From Ochotona curzoniae (taxonomy: Eukaryota; Chordata; Mammalia; Lagomorpha; Ochotonidae), in contig NW_024464918.1 in NCBI RefSeq assembly GCF_017591425.1, forward strand, positions 7,128,001 through 7,192,000: 64,000 nt of DNA, written 5' to 3'. The position numbers and the translations under genes were made by a program. Shown here in pieces: positions 12,220 to 23,070 of this stretch; positions within the stretch are counted from its first letter, which is position 1; each line of letters begins with the position of its first letter. Under the pieces are notes generated by a model. The model made no database searches. It had not been told where the DNA came from and saw only the letters and a list, made by a program, of their open reading frames with translations.

Positions 12220-12570
12220 CTTGAGTGTTTTATATCTGGCTGACTATTTGGGCTTTATTGAAACAGAAATGTCACACTGCTATCTTTAGAACACTCAGGA
12301 GTTTGAGCTAAGCACACTGCAGCTGATGCCCTACACACGAAAGTGAGGGGATGCAGATTTCATCTCTGGAACAGCAAGAAGTAGATACAGCCTCAAAACA
12401 GAGATTCATCGGGGATAAGAAGACGGGAATAAAGGGCTTAAGATCTTCCTTCCAATCACTGCCCAAACCAAAGTTAAATAATCCGGCTATTTCTGAAGCA
12501 ATTAGCGGTATATATTATTTCTCAACACTCGTGAGCAGAGCATTTTGAAAACCAGTGCTCTTGACACGTT
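12220..12570. promoter_or_regulatory. Candidate conserved non-coding element
   Basis: Repeat-free AT-rich block with 'ctttattgaaacagaaatg', 'gttaaataatccggctatttctgaagcaattagcgg' and other homeodomain-like ATTA/TAAT cores (for example 'caattagcgg' near 12498-12507). It encodes nothing convincing. The conservation call is by texture only and needs alignment. Confidence 0.3.
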
Positions 12571-12979
12571 TCACTCTAAAATCAATTACTTTTAAAGGCA
12601 AGAAGCTGATTCTCCACCCAGGGACGTACGATACACCACCTGCCGGCTGCAGAGCTGCGTCACGGCACTAAAAGTAACAGGCTTCCGGGATTGAGGTACG
12701 CGGCCTGCTGAAATGATTGGTACGTCTCTGCAACAAAGAAGTTTGAACATACGCTGTTTCTTCCGTGGGCACTGTGTGGTCCCACTCACAAGCATCTGAA
12801 GTCTGCCTTAAGAGAGAACTCGGGTTAGGAACCAGGCTCTCCCTGCTCCAGTTTGACCTTAATTATCAGTAGAGCATCGTTGCCTAAGTTCAGTTTCTGA
12901 CATCATAATAAAGCATCGCAGCTCCGTTTCAGAGGAGAAAAAGCTGATGCAGGGAGATACTGTACATATCTGTGTGCAT
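12571..12979. other. Unique non-coding stretch
   Basis: Repeat-poor, with several retained CpGs (for example 12625-12720). No coding potential that I trust. It could be part of the flanking conserved-looking blocks. Confidence 0.4.
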
Positions 12980-13570
12980 AGCAGGAATCAGGCCTGCATT
13001 TATTTTCCTAGAGCTGTTTTGTGGATAACATTTTCATTTTCATCAAAGGCAAGCAATTTAAAAGTCCCTCTTGCTGTTGACAATCTCGATAGCACAAGAC
13101 CTGGGATGATTACAAATGGTGCTGCTTTCCCAGGGACAAAAGGTGCTATTTTTTTATTTATTTTTTTATTTCCAGAGCACAGAGCCAAAGGCATGGTCAG
13201 AACGGCAACTAGTTGGGGATCTTTAGCTTTTTGTGGGAATCAAAGGCAGCGAGCTCTTCCCTGCTAAAGCTGGCCCTGGCAAAATGATCAACACGACACA
13301 ATTACATGTGATGTTCTTTGAAGTTGGTTATTTTCTTTGAGAGTGAAAGGGGTAGCTCATTTTGGGTTACTTGCCATGTCGTTCAATGAATTTTCAGTTT
13401 TGTATCAATTAACAGCGCCTCGAGGAGAAACTATGCGTTTTTCCAAATAATCTCTTCTTCTCGAAAATCCAATCTATTCAATGTCAGAAATTGGCTACGC
13501 ATAAAAACAGCAGGAAGAGCCTTCAATTAACTGAAGTGGAATCGTAAGTCAATTGTCAACAGACATGAAA
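12980..13570. promoter_or_regulatory. Candidate conserved non-coding element (13 kb block)
   Basis: About 600 bp without recognisable repeats, dense in homeodomain-type sites: 'caattacatgtgatg' near 13299, 'atcaattaac' (13404-13413), the imperfect palindrome 'cttcaattaactgaag' (13521-13536) and 'gtcaattgtcaac' (13548-13560). Retained CpGs ('gcgcctcgagg' near 13415) are unusual for neutral AT-rich mammalian DNA. No open frame or splice structure is credible. The appearance fits a deeply conserved developmental enhancer, but conservation cannot be measured from one sequence. Confidence 0.4.
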
Positions 13571-14432
13571 AAAAATCAGGACTTTGGGTGGGAGCTTGCG
13601 GTCCAGGCGCCAACCTCACCAAGCCCCTTTTCTGTTCTTTCCTGATTCTTGACGGATTCTACACAAAATATCACTGACTCCTTTGTTCCTACGACAAATT
13701 GAAGCCTTCGTGGCTGAGCATTCATAAGCGCTCTGGTAAAAACTAATTGGTAAGAAAACTGTATTTGTCATTAAAGTTACCTCTGAAAAAGGCCCCTCGG
13801 TCAGAGATAGGGCCAATTCTATTGATCTTTTTCTGTCTCTGGTCTTCTCTGGAAGAAAGTAAAAATTGCTATTTCCCTGGAGCACTGTGGAGAGAGCCGA
13901 GCATGCCTCTTCTTTAAGCAATAACCATTAATATGGGTTCCGCTTGTATCAGACATCTGTAATGCTTTGGGCTGTATTTTCTGGTGAGATAACAGAGCTG
14001 TCTTGAGAATTGGTGCATGAAGAGGACAGAAGGCAGAGAGGCAGGGCTCACTTGTGCTCCTATCTGAGGGACCATATTCTTATCTTGCATGAAAACACAG
14101 CCATGAGACACAGCGAAATGTTCCATGAATCTTCCCCTACCAGTTGAGGCAGAAGCAGTTCTTGCTCGTGGCCCCTGGCTGACCTTAATCAGAATCCACT
14201 CTGCTATGGAAAGATTCCCAGGGACCTAAACTCAGATCACTGAAGAAGATCTCTTAGATTCAGGTCCAGATTCCAACTTCTTTAACCATCTATTCTCTGG
14301 TAATCTTTCCCAGAAATGAGTCAGATATCATCCTTGATGAACTCAGCAGACATTTATTAACCATCTATTTTTGTCTCCATGGCTAAGCCTGAAGCGAAGA
14401 ACATGGCGGTGCTCAAGTCAGAGTGGCAACTG
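13571..14432. other. Unique non-coding stretch
   Basis: No gene or confident repeat. Minus-strand frames of 101 and 70 codons (13616-14126) have no recognisable domain. Confidence 0.4.
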
Positions 14433-14472
14433 TTTTAAAAAAACATTTATTTATTTTAATTGCAAAGTCAGG

Positions 14473-14533
<61 letters not shown>

Positions 14534-14831
14534 AGAGAGAGAGCGAGAGGATGAGACAAAGAGGAAGATCCTCTGCCTGTTGACTCACTCCCCTACTGGC
14601 CACAATGGCTGGAGCTGAGCCCATCCGAAGCCAGGAGCCCTGAGCCTCCTCCGAGTTTCCCACACAGGTGCAGGGTCCCAGGTGTTTGGGCTGTTCTTGA
14701 TTGCTTTCCCAGGCCACAGGCAGGGACCTAGAGGGCAAGCAGGGCCTGCCAGGATTAGAAACAGCACCCATATGGCATCCTGGTGCATGCAAGGCAAAGC
14801 CTCTAGCCTCTACCCTATCATGCTTGGCCCT
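14433..14831 (-). mobile_element. CSINE with expanded (TCTA)n tail
   Basis: Reversed CSINE: 'ttttaaaaaaacatttatttatttta' tail complement, a tetranucleotide run, 'gaggaagatcctctgcctgttgactcactcccc', 'ggccacaatggctgg', 'gccaggagccctgagcctcc', 'gctttcccaggccacaggcaggga', 'acccatatggcatcctgg' and 'gcaaggcaaagcc' at the head. A 7-bp 'agagtgg' occurs at both flanks (14420-14426 and 14832-14838) and may be the decayed target duplication. Confidence 0.88.
14473..14534. repeat. (TCTA)n microsatellite, about 15 units
   Basis: An uninterrupted 'tcta' tetranucleotide run of about 61 bp lies between the A-rich tail and the GA-rich part of the reversed CSINE. It is perfect by eye, so likely to be length-variable in populations. 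Confidence 0.97.
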
Positions 14832-14930
14832 AGAGTGGTACCTTTTGAGGAATTTATGGTTCAGTGAGAAAGAGGATTTCAATGGAACTTACTAACAGGA
14901 TGATGTCGGGTATTCTGGAGTTGTCTTATT

Positions 14931-14945
14931 AAAATGATAACATTA
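14931..14945. repeat. Target-site duplication, left copy, of the 14.9 kb CSINE
   Basis: The 15-bp 'aaaatgataacatta' recurs perfectly at 15261-15275 on the other side of the SINE. Confidence 0.95.
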
Positions 14946-15260
14946 CGGTAGCCTAGTGGTTAAAGTCCTTGCCTTGCATGCACCAGGATCCCATGTGGGC
15001 GCCAGTTCCAACCCTGGTGGCCCCACTTCCCATCCAGCTCCCTGCCTGTGGCCTGGGAAAGCAACCAAGGATGATCCAAAGCTTTGGGACCCTGCAAACA
15101 TGTGTGAGACCCAGAAGTAGCTCCTGGCTCCTGGCTTCAGATCGGCTCAGATCTGGCCATTGCTCGCTCGGGGAGTGAATCAATGGATGAAAGATCTTCC
15201 TCTCTGCCTCTCGTCTCTGTATATCTCACTTTCCAATAAAAATAACAATAAATCTGTTAA
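14946..15260 (+). mobile_element. Young CSINE with perfect target-site duplications
   Basis: Begins 'cggtagcctagtggttaaag', slightly shorter at the 5' end than the 9.6 kb copy. It continues with 'gatcccatgtgggcgccagtt', 'agctccctgcctgtggcctgggaaagc', 'gctcctggctcctggcttc', 'ggggagtgaatcaatggatg' and the pika-like 'tctgtatatctcactttccaataaaa' tail. The flanking 15-bp duplications are identical, so this insertion is comparatively recent. Confidence 0.92.
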
Positions 15261-15275
15261 AAAATGATAACATTA

Positions 15276-16769
15276 TGGAAACTAATATGGTTTTTTTGTA
15301 GATTCAAAATTTTTGAGACTAAAGCAACCTCACCGGCAAACAAAGCAGATTCTAACACCCCCAGAGAAGCTTATCTCAAATGATTCTCTCCGAAATATCT
15401 AAGAGTTACCCTGTCCTCCTTCTAACAGCTTTCCCACAAATACTCTGCTATCTCTATGTGCTAGGGGAAGTGATACAGGCACACTGCCCCGTCTGCAGTA
15501 ATCACCAAATAATTAAATGTCCTGCTCTTCCCACGTGATGTAATTTTACAAACACAAAATCTCCCAGCTATCTGACTGAAAATCTTTCCCACACAGCTCT
15601 ACCCTGATGTCTGGGATTGCACTAGGAAAATTCTTTATGGGCCGAGAGGAAATGAAGGTCTTTCCATTTGCTAGAGCTTCTTGGTATCCAATTCATCTCA
15701 TTATCATCCAGTGTCCTGTCACAACGCAGGGATCCAAGGGACTGTAACGTAGAGCCAGTAGCTTTGCATGCGAGAGTGAAAAGTGAGATGGAAATCATGG
15801 GCGTTTGGGGGTTCCTAGAGACTGGAAGAAGATACCCACACGAGAGGTGAGAACTGAGTGGCATCGAAGCTTGCCTTAAGATGCGTGTTACGTTTTCTTA
15901 CCCTGGACACCGAGGAAGAGGAGGGGGTGCGATTACTTGGCTTTCCTTCCTGAGAAAGGGAGTAAACTGTATCCCTCCACGCCCTGGAGTTTACTAGGCA
16001 TTTCAGAATAATGCTTGTAGCATTTCTATTCTGCCCACCCAGGAAAGGATTCTGCCTTCTTAAAGCATACAATTTTTAACAACAGACATTTGTAATTCGC
16101 CATGTCAGGCTTACTGTAGCTGGCACTTGATGGAGGCAGAACCCACTAGTTTCAGAGCAGCGCGGGCATGTACCGGGAACCCAGGCCTGCAATGAAGATT
16201 CAGGGTGGGGCTCTGTGGCCTCAGGCAAGCCACTGCAGGCATTCTGTTTCCGCCTTTACTGACACCCACCTCACCATAGCTAATGAATTCCTTTGCTCCT
16301 CGTTCTGTGCAAGCCTGAACGTCCTTCCTAGGGGATTTAAAAACTTCCATCCTCTTCTCTTTCCACCAAACTCAGCTCCCACACTGCTGGCTTTCTTCCT
16401 GTGCGAGCCATTTCTACGGAGGCTTCCTGCGTCCCCTCCCCATGCACTGCACACACAAGATGACTTTGTATGGGTTGGCATAAACACAAGGATTGATTTA
16501 CACACTTAAGGCCTCTAAGAGAATGACATAAACCCAGTTGGTGTCCCTGCATCCAGGGGACTGCATTAGCACCACTGCATTCCTTGGAGGATGTGCACAA
16601 GTCCCATGCAGCTTGGCACTTCCCCAGCGCTCAGCAGTAAAGACGGCCGCAGGCACTGTTCTGCCGTGTCACTGGGAAAAGGTGACGTTCAAGGAAGGGA
16701 TTCTGTGTATTGCACAGCAACTTCCTAACTATAAAACCTTGGGAGAAAACGCCAAGAGGCAGAGCGACT
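15276..16769. other. Unique non-coding stretch
   Basis: No gene is recognised. 15620-16510 has several 80-113-codon frames on both strands that overlap each other and carry no domain. No repeat is named with confidence. Confidence 0.42.
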
Positions 16770-16860
16770 TGTGACCCTCGCTTGACAAATGAACACACAG
16801 ACAGCTAGGAGTAGATGTTTGTCCAGGAGCACACAAGGCGAATCAAAGCAAGAATCGAAA
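16770..16860 (+). repeat. MIR fragment
   Basis: Order 'cgcttgacaaatgaacacacagac' then 'tttgtccaggagcacacaaggc' resembles the MIR 'ttttacagatgagg...aagtaacttgcccaaggtcacac' part. Short and diverged. Confidence 0.4.
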
Positions 16861-16997
16861 CAAATTTAAAAACAGAAATACATTTCCCCCTTCTCTTCCA
16901 CAATAAATGTATGTGTTTGTGCATCTGCATACATATACATAGAAATATACAAATACACATATAAACTCATTGGTCTACCTATAAAATAAAATCTGAG

Positions 16998-17337
16998 TCC
17001 AGTACAGTAGCCTAGTGGCTTCAGTCCTTGCCTTGAATGTACCAGGATCCCATAGGGGTGCTGGTTTGTATTCTAGCAGTCACACTTCCCATCCAGTTCT
17101 CTGCTTGTGTCCTGGGAAAGCAGTCAAGGACAGCCCAAGGCCTTGGGACAATAAACCTGCGTGGGAGACCCGGAAGAAGCTCCTGGCTCCTGGCTCCTGG
17201 CTTTGGATCGGCTCAGCTCTGGCTGTTATGGCTACTTGTGGAATGAACCAGCAGGCAAAAGATCTTCCTCTCTGTCGTTCCCCCCCTCTGTATGTCTTTC
17301 TATTAAAAATAAATTTTTAAAACAAAAGAAAAAAAAT
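16998..17337 (+). repeat. CSINE
   Basis: Head 'agtacagtagcctagtggcttcagtccttgcc', then 'gatcccataggggtgctgg', 'ctgggaaagcagtcaaggacagcccaagg', 'gcgtgggagacccggaagaagctcctgg', a triplicated 'ctcctgg' (about 17180-17200), 'gatcttcctctctgtc' and an A-rich tail. Moderately diverged and near full length. Confidence 0.9.
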
Positions 17338-17427
17338 CCAAACCCCAACCTGCTAATATCAATTCCATTTTATTTTGCCTAAGCTTTGACTTTTGACACT
17401 CATATGCAGTTACAAGAAATTCAGAAG

Positions 17428-17760
17428 TGGGGGTTGCTGTGGTATAATGGCTCAACTGGCTAATCCTCCCTCTGCAAGTGGCAGCATCCCATATGGCTAT
17501 CAGTTCATATCCTGGCTGCTGCACTTCTCATACAGCTCCCTGTTATGGCCCGGGAAAGCAGTAGAGGATGGCTCAAAGCCAGGGGATCCTGGACGTATGT
17601 GAGAGACCCAGAAGAAGCTCCTGGCTTTTAGCTTCGGATCAGCCCAGCCCTGGCCCTTGTGGCCATTTGGGGAATGAACCAGAGGATGGAAGACCTTTCT
17701 CTTTGTCTCTTTTCTTTGTAAATCTGCTTTTCCAATAACAATAAATACATCTTCAAAAAT
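17428..17760 (+). repeat. CSINE
   Basis: Starts 'gggggttgctgtggtataatggctc'. It contains 'gcatcccatatggctatcag', 'agctccctgttatggcccgggaaagcagtagagg', 'gagacccagaagaagctcctgg', 'ggccatttggggaatgaacc' and a 'ctgcttttccaataacaataaataca' tail. It lies about 90 bp after the previous copy in the same orientation. Confidence 0.9.
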
Positions 17761-17764
17761 ATAG

Positions 17765-18690
17765 AGATATCAAATCCGAGACCCTTTGCCCAGATTTCCT
17801 CGACAGTAGAAACTTAGAAAATGATGGAATCACATCACAACCGAGAGAACGCCATAACAAAATTAAGATATAGAGTCTCGTATTAAGACAATTCCTGACC
17901 TCACTTTTTACAGTCATCCTTGTCTCTCACCCTGCTTTGTAACAATGGAGGTGGAAGTGATATCTGCAGATCTTAAGCATATGAGGTGGAAAGCTTCAAT
18001 CAACACAGACACCCATGTGCCTATCCACTCTCTCAAGGTGCAGACATCTTATCACTCCAGAAATTTCCCTCATATCCCCTGCCAGCTGATCCCCGGCCAC
18101 ACCACTCACCCCAGCTCACTTTTACAATTTTTGTCATCAGATTAGTTGTACAGGTTTTGAATGCATCTGAAGCAAAGGTGAGCACTGACAGTATGGTATG
18201 TAACTTCTTCTGCTCTGCCTTCTGTCTCGGAGGTTGATTGCCACGGCTGAATTCTCAGTAGCTCATCCCGTTGCGTTGGTGAATAACGTTCCATTGTGTG
18301 ATACCTTTAGAGTCGGTTGATCCATCCATGTGCCAACAGGCCCTTGGTTTGTTTCTAGTTTGGATATCAAGGTGACCATTGACAGGCAGGCTCAACTCTT
18401 CACTGGGATTTATACTGATGGGTCAATACTTAGGGGGGGGCTAAGATTGCTGGGGTAGGTCCAGCTGGCAAAGGAAATGCCACACAGTCTTGCAAAGTGA
18501 CTATGTTGCCTTTACAGAATCACTTTGGAAAACAGGCCTTTCCTTGTACAGTTTAATGCCTCTGCCAGACACCACAGTAGATGAAGTACCCTACATCCCT
18601 GCCGGTATTTGGTGCTGTCACTCTTTTTAAGCTTAGCCATTCTGGTGGCTGTGAAATGATACTAAGTATTTTAATTCTTTCTACCAAAAG
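17765..18690 (-). repeat. L1M remnant, minus strand
   Basis: The sequence follows the reversed 3' half of old mammalian L1: 'gaataacgttccattgtgtgatacc', 'tgatccatccatgtgcc', 'ttggtttgtttctagtttgg', 'tgctggggtaggtccagctgg', 'cagaatcactttggaaaaca' and 'gccattctggtggctgtgaaatgat'. No open frame survives. The left part (17765-18240) is less certain and could be 3'UTR or unique sequence. Confidence 0.7.
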
Positions 18691-19689
18691 GTAAGGTGGA
18701 AATGGGTCTTGAGACATGTTTTATAATCCACTATGGGTTGGATTTGGAGTCAGATCTCACAGTTAAAGCCTCAGGTTAGGTACGTAGCAGGCAACATTAT
18801 ATGAGACACACACAATATCATATACTCCAGGTACTTTTAAAGCAGGCAGTCCCTGAACTTCACTTTGATATAAACTGTGTTGGGGAATAAACCTCAGATA
18901 TTTCTGATGTATCCATTTTGAACAAAGACCCTTTGTTTCTGATGCATACTTTCTTCTTGCTTCTGCTGTCTTGAGTTTAAAGAAGTGTTAACTGCCTCAC
19001 AAACTACATGCTTTACCATTTCTGAGCTATTGCCAGGAGACAGAAAAATTGGTTGACAGGTCAGACCCAGCCAGTTGGATATTTTTGCCTACTCTGCATG
19101 CTCCTGTCGAGAAAAACAATGTTTGGCCCATCAATGGGTATCCTATTGCCTTGCCGGTATGGTTCCTGGCAAGAGCCCATGAACAGAACTGGATCTGAAC
19201 TGGTCCCCACGACATCAACACGGGAGAGAGCAAGACAGCCTCACCTGTCATCTGTGTTCAGCCAGCTGAGTCTGAGAGCCAAGAACTGCACCTGATTCTG
19301 CCCACCTGTGACGGTGATGTAGGAGGACAAATATGTGACTAATGAATAGATTGATCTGGGAGATAACAAAGCCAAGATCCCTGCACTAAAATGATGCCCC
19401 CTTCCCTCCATATGGTGCAGACAAGGGATAGGAAGACAGGAAAAAGGAACCCTAGGACTTGGAAAAAAGCTTCGACAGCACTCGCTTTTGGTCACAGCGA
19501 TACACATCACAGACATGATGGAAAATATTAAGATGATTTTCATGCACATTTCATTTGGCATCTCTCTGCTTTACGGTCACACCTTGTCTCTTTACATAGA
19601 CACACACACCCCCACAGCAGGAAAGGATGATAGAAGGATGATAGCCAGTAACGAGAGAGAAAGAGAGAGAACGAGCTGTGGGTGAGGCA
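18691..19689. other. Unique non-coding stretch
   Basis: No gene or confident repeat. The frame at 19241-19561 (106 codons, minus) has no recognisable domain. A GA-rich patch lies at about 19654-19674. Confidence 0.4.
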
Positions 19690-19925
19690 GCACAGTACAG
19701 TGAGAAATACTGGGCTTCCTGCCTGGGAGTTAAATACCAGCTTCCCCAGTAGCAGGCTGGAGGAGGGGTCTATGTGGGCCAAAATACGCTGCATTCTGGG
19801 GCTCTGATTTCCTCATTTTTAAAGCAGAAGTTACAACATGTATTTTATTAGGCTACTATGATAGATAAATGAAGTAGCACACGTGGTGAAAGTTGTTGAC
19901 TAGGCACCCTAGAACAATCCTAGGC
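19690..19925 (-). repeat. MIR SINE
   Basis: Reversed MIR order: 'cacagtacagtgagaaatactgggcttcctgcctggg', 'aataccagcttccccagtagc', 'tctgatttcctcatttttaaagcag', 'atgatagataaatgaag' and a decayed end. This matches 'gggctctggagtcagacagacctgggttcaaatccc ... tcagtttcctcatctgtaaaatgg ... attaaatgag'. Confidence 0.65.
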
Positions 19926-20689
19926 CACATAAATAAACAAAATATGACACCATAGCCCTGAGGGACAGAATTCTGATGTGCACATTACCCAGCCTGCTCT
20001 CCAGCAAAGGTCCTGAGATTATCTAGGTCATTTAAATTATTTATACATCACTTAATACTATTTCTGTATAGACACAAGCAAGGTTGCGGTCAAAGAGATG
20101 GTTAATTGACCAGGTGATGTGTTCAGATCATAGAGGAAAGCCTACACATACAGCATATCCCCACCACCACTTCGGAGTGGAAGACACAAGGAGAACCAAG
20201 GGTAGAAGGCATCTAGAAATGTTACAATTCTAACAGTACAGTCTAGGTTTTGGATATGCAGGTCACTTTGCTGTTTTCTTGTCCTTTCTTTGTTCCATGG
20301 GCTTCCTGGAGGCACAACTGCTGACCTAGGAGGGACAACAAACAAGTAACAAACCCGCTGGCTCATCTCCAAGTGGTATAAAGGAAAATAGGCTAAGAAA
20401 TAGGAATCAACAACGAGGGCACAGCTGAGCTGCCTATTGAAGAATAAGGTGATGTTCACCAGGTAACCATGCAGAAGAGTATCCTGGGCTGAGCCAGGAG
20501 TCTGAGAATGAGGGGCAGCATGGGGCATCTGAGGTGTCGTGGGTGTGGCAGGGCATGAGGTGGGCAGGTAGACCAGGAGGGGCTTCCTAGAGCAATGTGT
20601 ATGTGCTAGGTGCCCTTGTGTTTCTGTATCTAGCACAGTTTCAGGCAGACAATGAGCACTAGGTTTCAAGAACACAATCATGATGAAGA
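19926..20689. other. Unique or unrecognised stretch
   Basis: The longest non-microsatellite frame of the window (179 codons, minus strand, 20142-20681) is here. It has no signal, repeat or domain that I recognise. I treat it as chance. 20430-20600 may extend the L2 that follows. Confidence 0.4.
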
Positions 20690-20905
20690 ATATGCTGGGC
20701 AGACTGGCAAAGAGAGAGGCTGGAGTAGGCGAGGCCCACTGGAGTGTGGTTCAGATAATGAAGCTGGACTAGGACAGGGAAGTGGATCTCAGGAGGTAGC
20801 GACGAGGGTATGTGATAGCACCTGTAGGCAACGGAGCCCATCCATGAGGGAAACAGGAGCAATCAAGGACGATTTCCAGCTGTGCATCTCAAATACAGGC
20901 AAATT
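20690..20905 (+). repeat. L2 LINE 3' fragment
   Basis: Contains 'gaggctggagtagg', 'gaagctggactagg', 'gggaagtgga' and 'gcaatcaaggacgatttccagc', in the order of the L2 3' region (ggcttggactaggg...gagtcaaggatgactccaagg). Diverged. Confidence 0.55.
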
Positions 20906-21539
20906 CTTAGAGAACTGAAAAATCAAGTTGCTGGCCTTCCTTTTCTCCTTCCCTAGAGAGACAGTCCACCTGATGAATCATTTCCCTTTCAATATTCTAG
21001 GATCTCCACACATATGACCCCTGTCTGTCTGTATTTGGAACTCACGGGGTGTGTCTGACATGGTGAAGACATAAAGCACAGGGACTGTCCATCTTGGATC
21101 CACTACTTAAAACTTTGATACTCAGGGTCAGCTCCATAATCCTCTCAATCATGCATTCATTTGTAAAGCAGATGTAGTACCTTTTGAATATTTCACAAGG
21201 TCATTCCTATTTTTTCCCCCTCTCATTTAAGTGCCCTGAGATGCATTCAAGATTTCTTTCCTTCTGCCAGGCTTGCAGGCTATGACAGCATGGTTCGCTT
21301 CTGCGCCATAATAATGCAGAGTATCTGCCTTTTCCAAAAGTTCCCTGGGATAGTCACTGTCCTCATCCATGGGTCTCACTTAAAGGAATGGAGATTCAAA
21401 CTCATTGGACACTTGCAGAGAAGAAAAAGATATGCAGATTATAGCACATTTTTGATCTTTCCTCATGTTGAACTAATTGTTTCAGGACAACTAACACCAT
21501 TGCAGTTATACTAATTTCCCATCTATGTATTTAGCTCCC
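20906..21539. other. Unique non-coding stretch
   Basis: No gene or confident repeat is seen. Confidence 0.4.
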
Positions 21540-22110
21540 ATACATAGGATTCAGTGAGATGCTAAACTATTTTAAACCAAAGTGAGCATTAAAAAATAAA
21601 CCATATTTATTCTGCACACAGCGAGTGAAATCCTTGCACATAAAAAATGTAATAAATATATTTTGCAATGTCTGTTCCATAATTTATCACACAATTTCTC
21701 TCTGCTTACTGTGGCTTATCATCAGGGCAATACCAATCGGATAAGATGAAGAGACACTACCGGTGATTTTTAATATTAAGGTGAAATCATATATTTTCCT
21801 AGATGGTTGATTTGATATAAGGCCTCAGCCTCAGTCTATAAATCTCTTGGTGCTTGAGATATATAGTAATTTCATATTTAATCTATAGCCTATCGATACA
21901 GCATTAGGACCCATGAATTGATTAAGAAGAACCTGCAGCAGCAGCAGCAGCATGGATAAAAGCCATTAATAAAATAATTTCATATCTATTTATAGATAGA
22001 AGAGCTTCGAAGATGTGAAACGTGTCACCAGTATGTTTGCTTTTATTGTCAATGGTTTTTAACTTACTTTTGAACTCACATTTTGGGACTGTGGAAGCTG
22101 TCATGTTATA
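21540..22110. promoter_or_regulatory. Candidate conserved non-coding element (21.5-22.1 kb)
   Basis: Repeat-free AT-rich block with many short factor-like cores: 'aatttatcacacaattt', 'gcaataccaatcgg' (near 21726-21740, CCAAT-like), 'catgaattgattaagaag' (21912-21929), 'agccattaataaaataattt' and 'cttttattgtcaatgg' (near 22040-22055). A short CAG run (about 21933-21950) sits inside. No credible coding frame. The texture is typical of conserved developmental enhancers. The call is inference only. Confidence 0.35.
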
Positions 22111-22205
22111 AATGGCATGTGTGTGTACACACAAACTGTTGCTTTCATTGGGGGGAATTATCTACTTACGTTTTATATTCAAGTGTTAAGATAACTCTTG
22201 ATTCT

Positions 22206-22557
22206 TTAAAAAAAAGATTTATTGGAAAGGTAGATTTACGAGTGAAAGGGGCGAAAGAGAGGGAGGGAAGGAGAATGGGGGAGGGGGAGAGAGAGAGAGA
22301 GAGAGAGATCTTCCTTCTCCTGCTTTACTCCCCAGATGGCCTCAACAACCTAGTCCTCAAAACCAGGAGCTTCATCCAGGTCTTCCACATGGTGTAGGGA
22401 CCCAGGACTTGGGCTATTTTCTGCTTTTCCCGGTGTGTTAGCAGAGAGCTAGATTCAAAGTGGACAGGCCTGAGCTGGAACCTGTGCCATCTTGGCTTCT
22501 GGCACAAACTGGTACCTCAGGTAGCAGCTTAACCTGTCACACCATCACAGTGGTCCC
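22206..22557 (-). repeat. CSINE
   Basis: Reversed CSINE: 'aaaaaaaagatttattggaaagg', a long GA-rich block (22236-22309), 'gatcttccttctcctgctttactccccagatggcc', 'aaccaggagcttcatccaggtcttccacatggtg', 'aggacttgggctattttctgc' and the reversed head 'ggtagcagcttaacctgtcacaccatcacagtggtccc'. Confidence 0.88.
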
Positions 22558-22750
22558 AGTTCTTTATCCTCTTAGTGATCGACCCCAGCCAAGGGCTGCA
22601 GGGAGAAGGGAAATGGATGTACAGCTGCAAATCAACTTAATTCCCTGAGGTACTCTCAGCACCTACAACAAAACTTGGGCTCATCTTAGGAGTGACTGAA
22701 TTTTGGTGTTACATCCTCATTCTTTCATGGAAGCCATCAACAGAGTTGAT

Positions 22751-23070
22751 TCTTTTTTTGAAAGACTTTCTTGTTTGGAAGGCAGAATGAGAAAGCAAGA
22801 GAGACAAAGACTTTCTGTCTAATGTTTCACTCCACAAATGCCTGCACCAGTCAGGGCTAGGGTGAGCTAAAGCTAGCAAGCCAGAAACTCCATCCAGATT
22901 TCTCAAGGAGGTGGCCGGGGCCCAAGTACTTGGGCCATCACCCCTGCCTTCCAAGGGGCACATCAGCAGCATATTGAAATCAGAAGCTGAATCAGGACTT
23001 ATCCCCAGGCATCAAATACAGGATGTGAATGTTGAATGTAGCATCTTAACTGTGGTACCAATCGCTTACC
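22751..23070 (-). repeat. CSINE, older
   Basis: Reversed CSINE: 'tttttttgaaagactttcttgtttgg', 'atgtttcactccacaaatg', 'aaactccatccagatttctcaagg', 'cccaagtacttgggccatcacccctgcc' and 'gtagcatcttaactgtggtacca' at the head. More diverged than the neighbour at 22.2 kb. Confidence 0.8.

Noticed and set aside
20142..20681. 179-codon minus-strand open frame
   Set aside because: No domain, signal peptide or conserved pattern is seen, it borders an L2 on the other strand, and a frame of this length is not rare in six frames of 64 kb.
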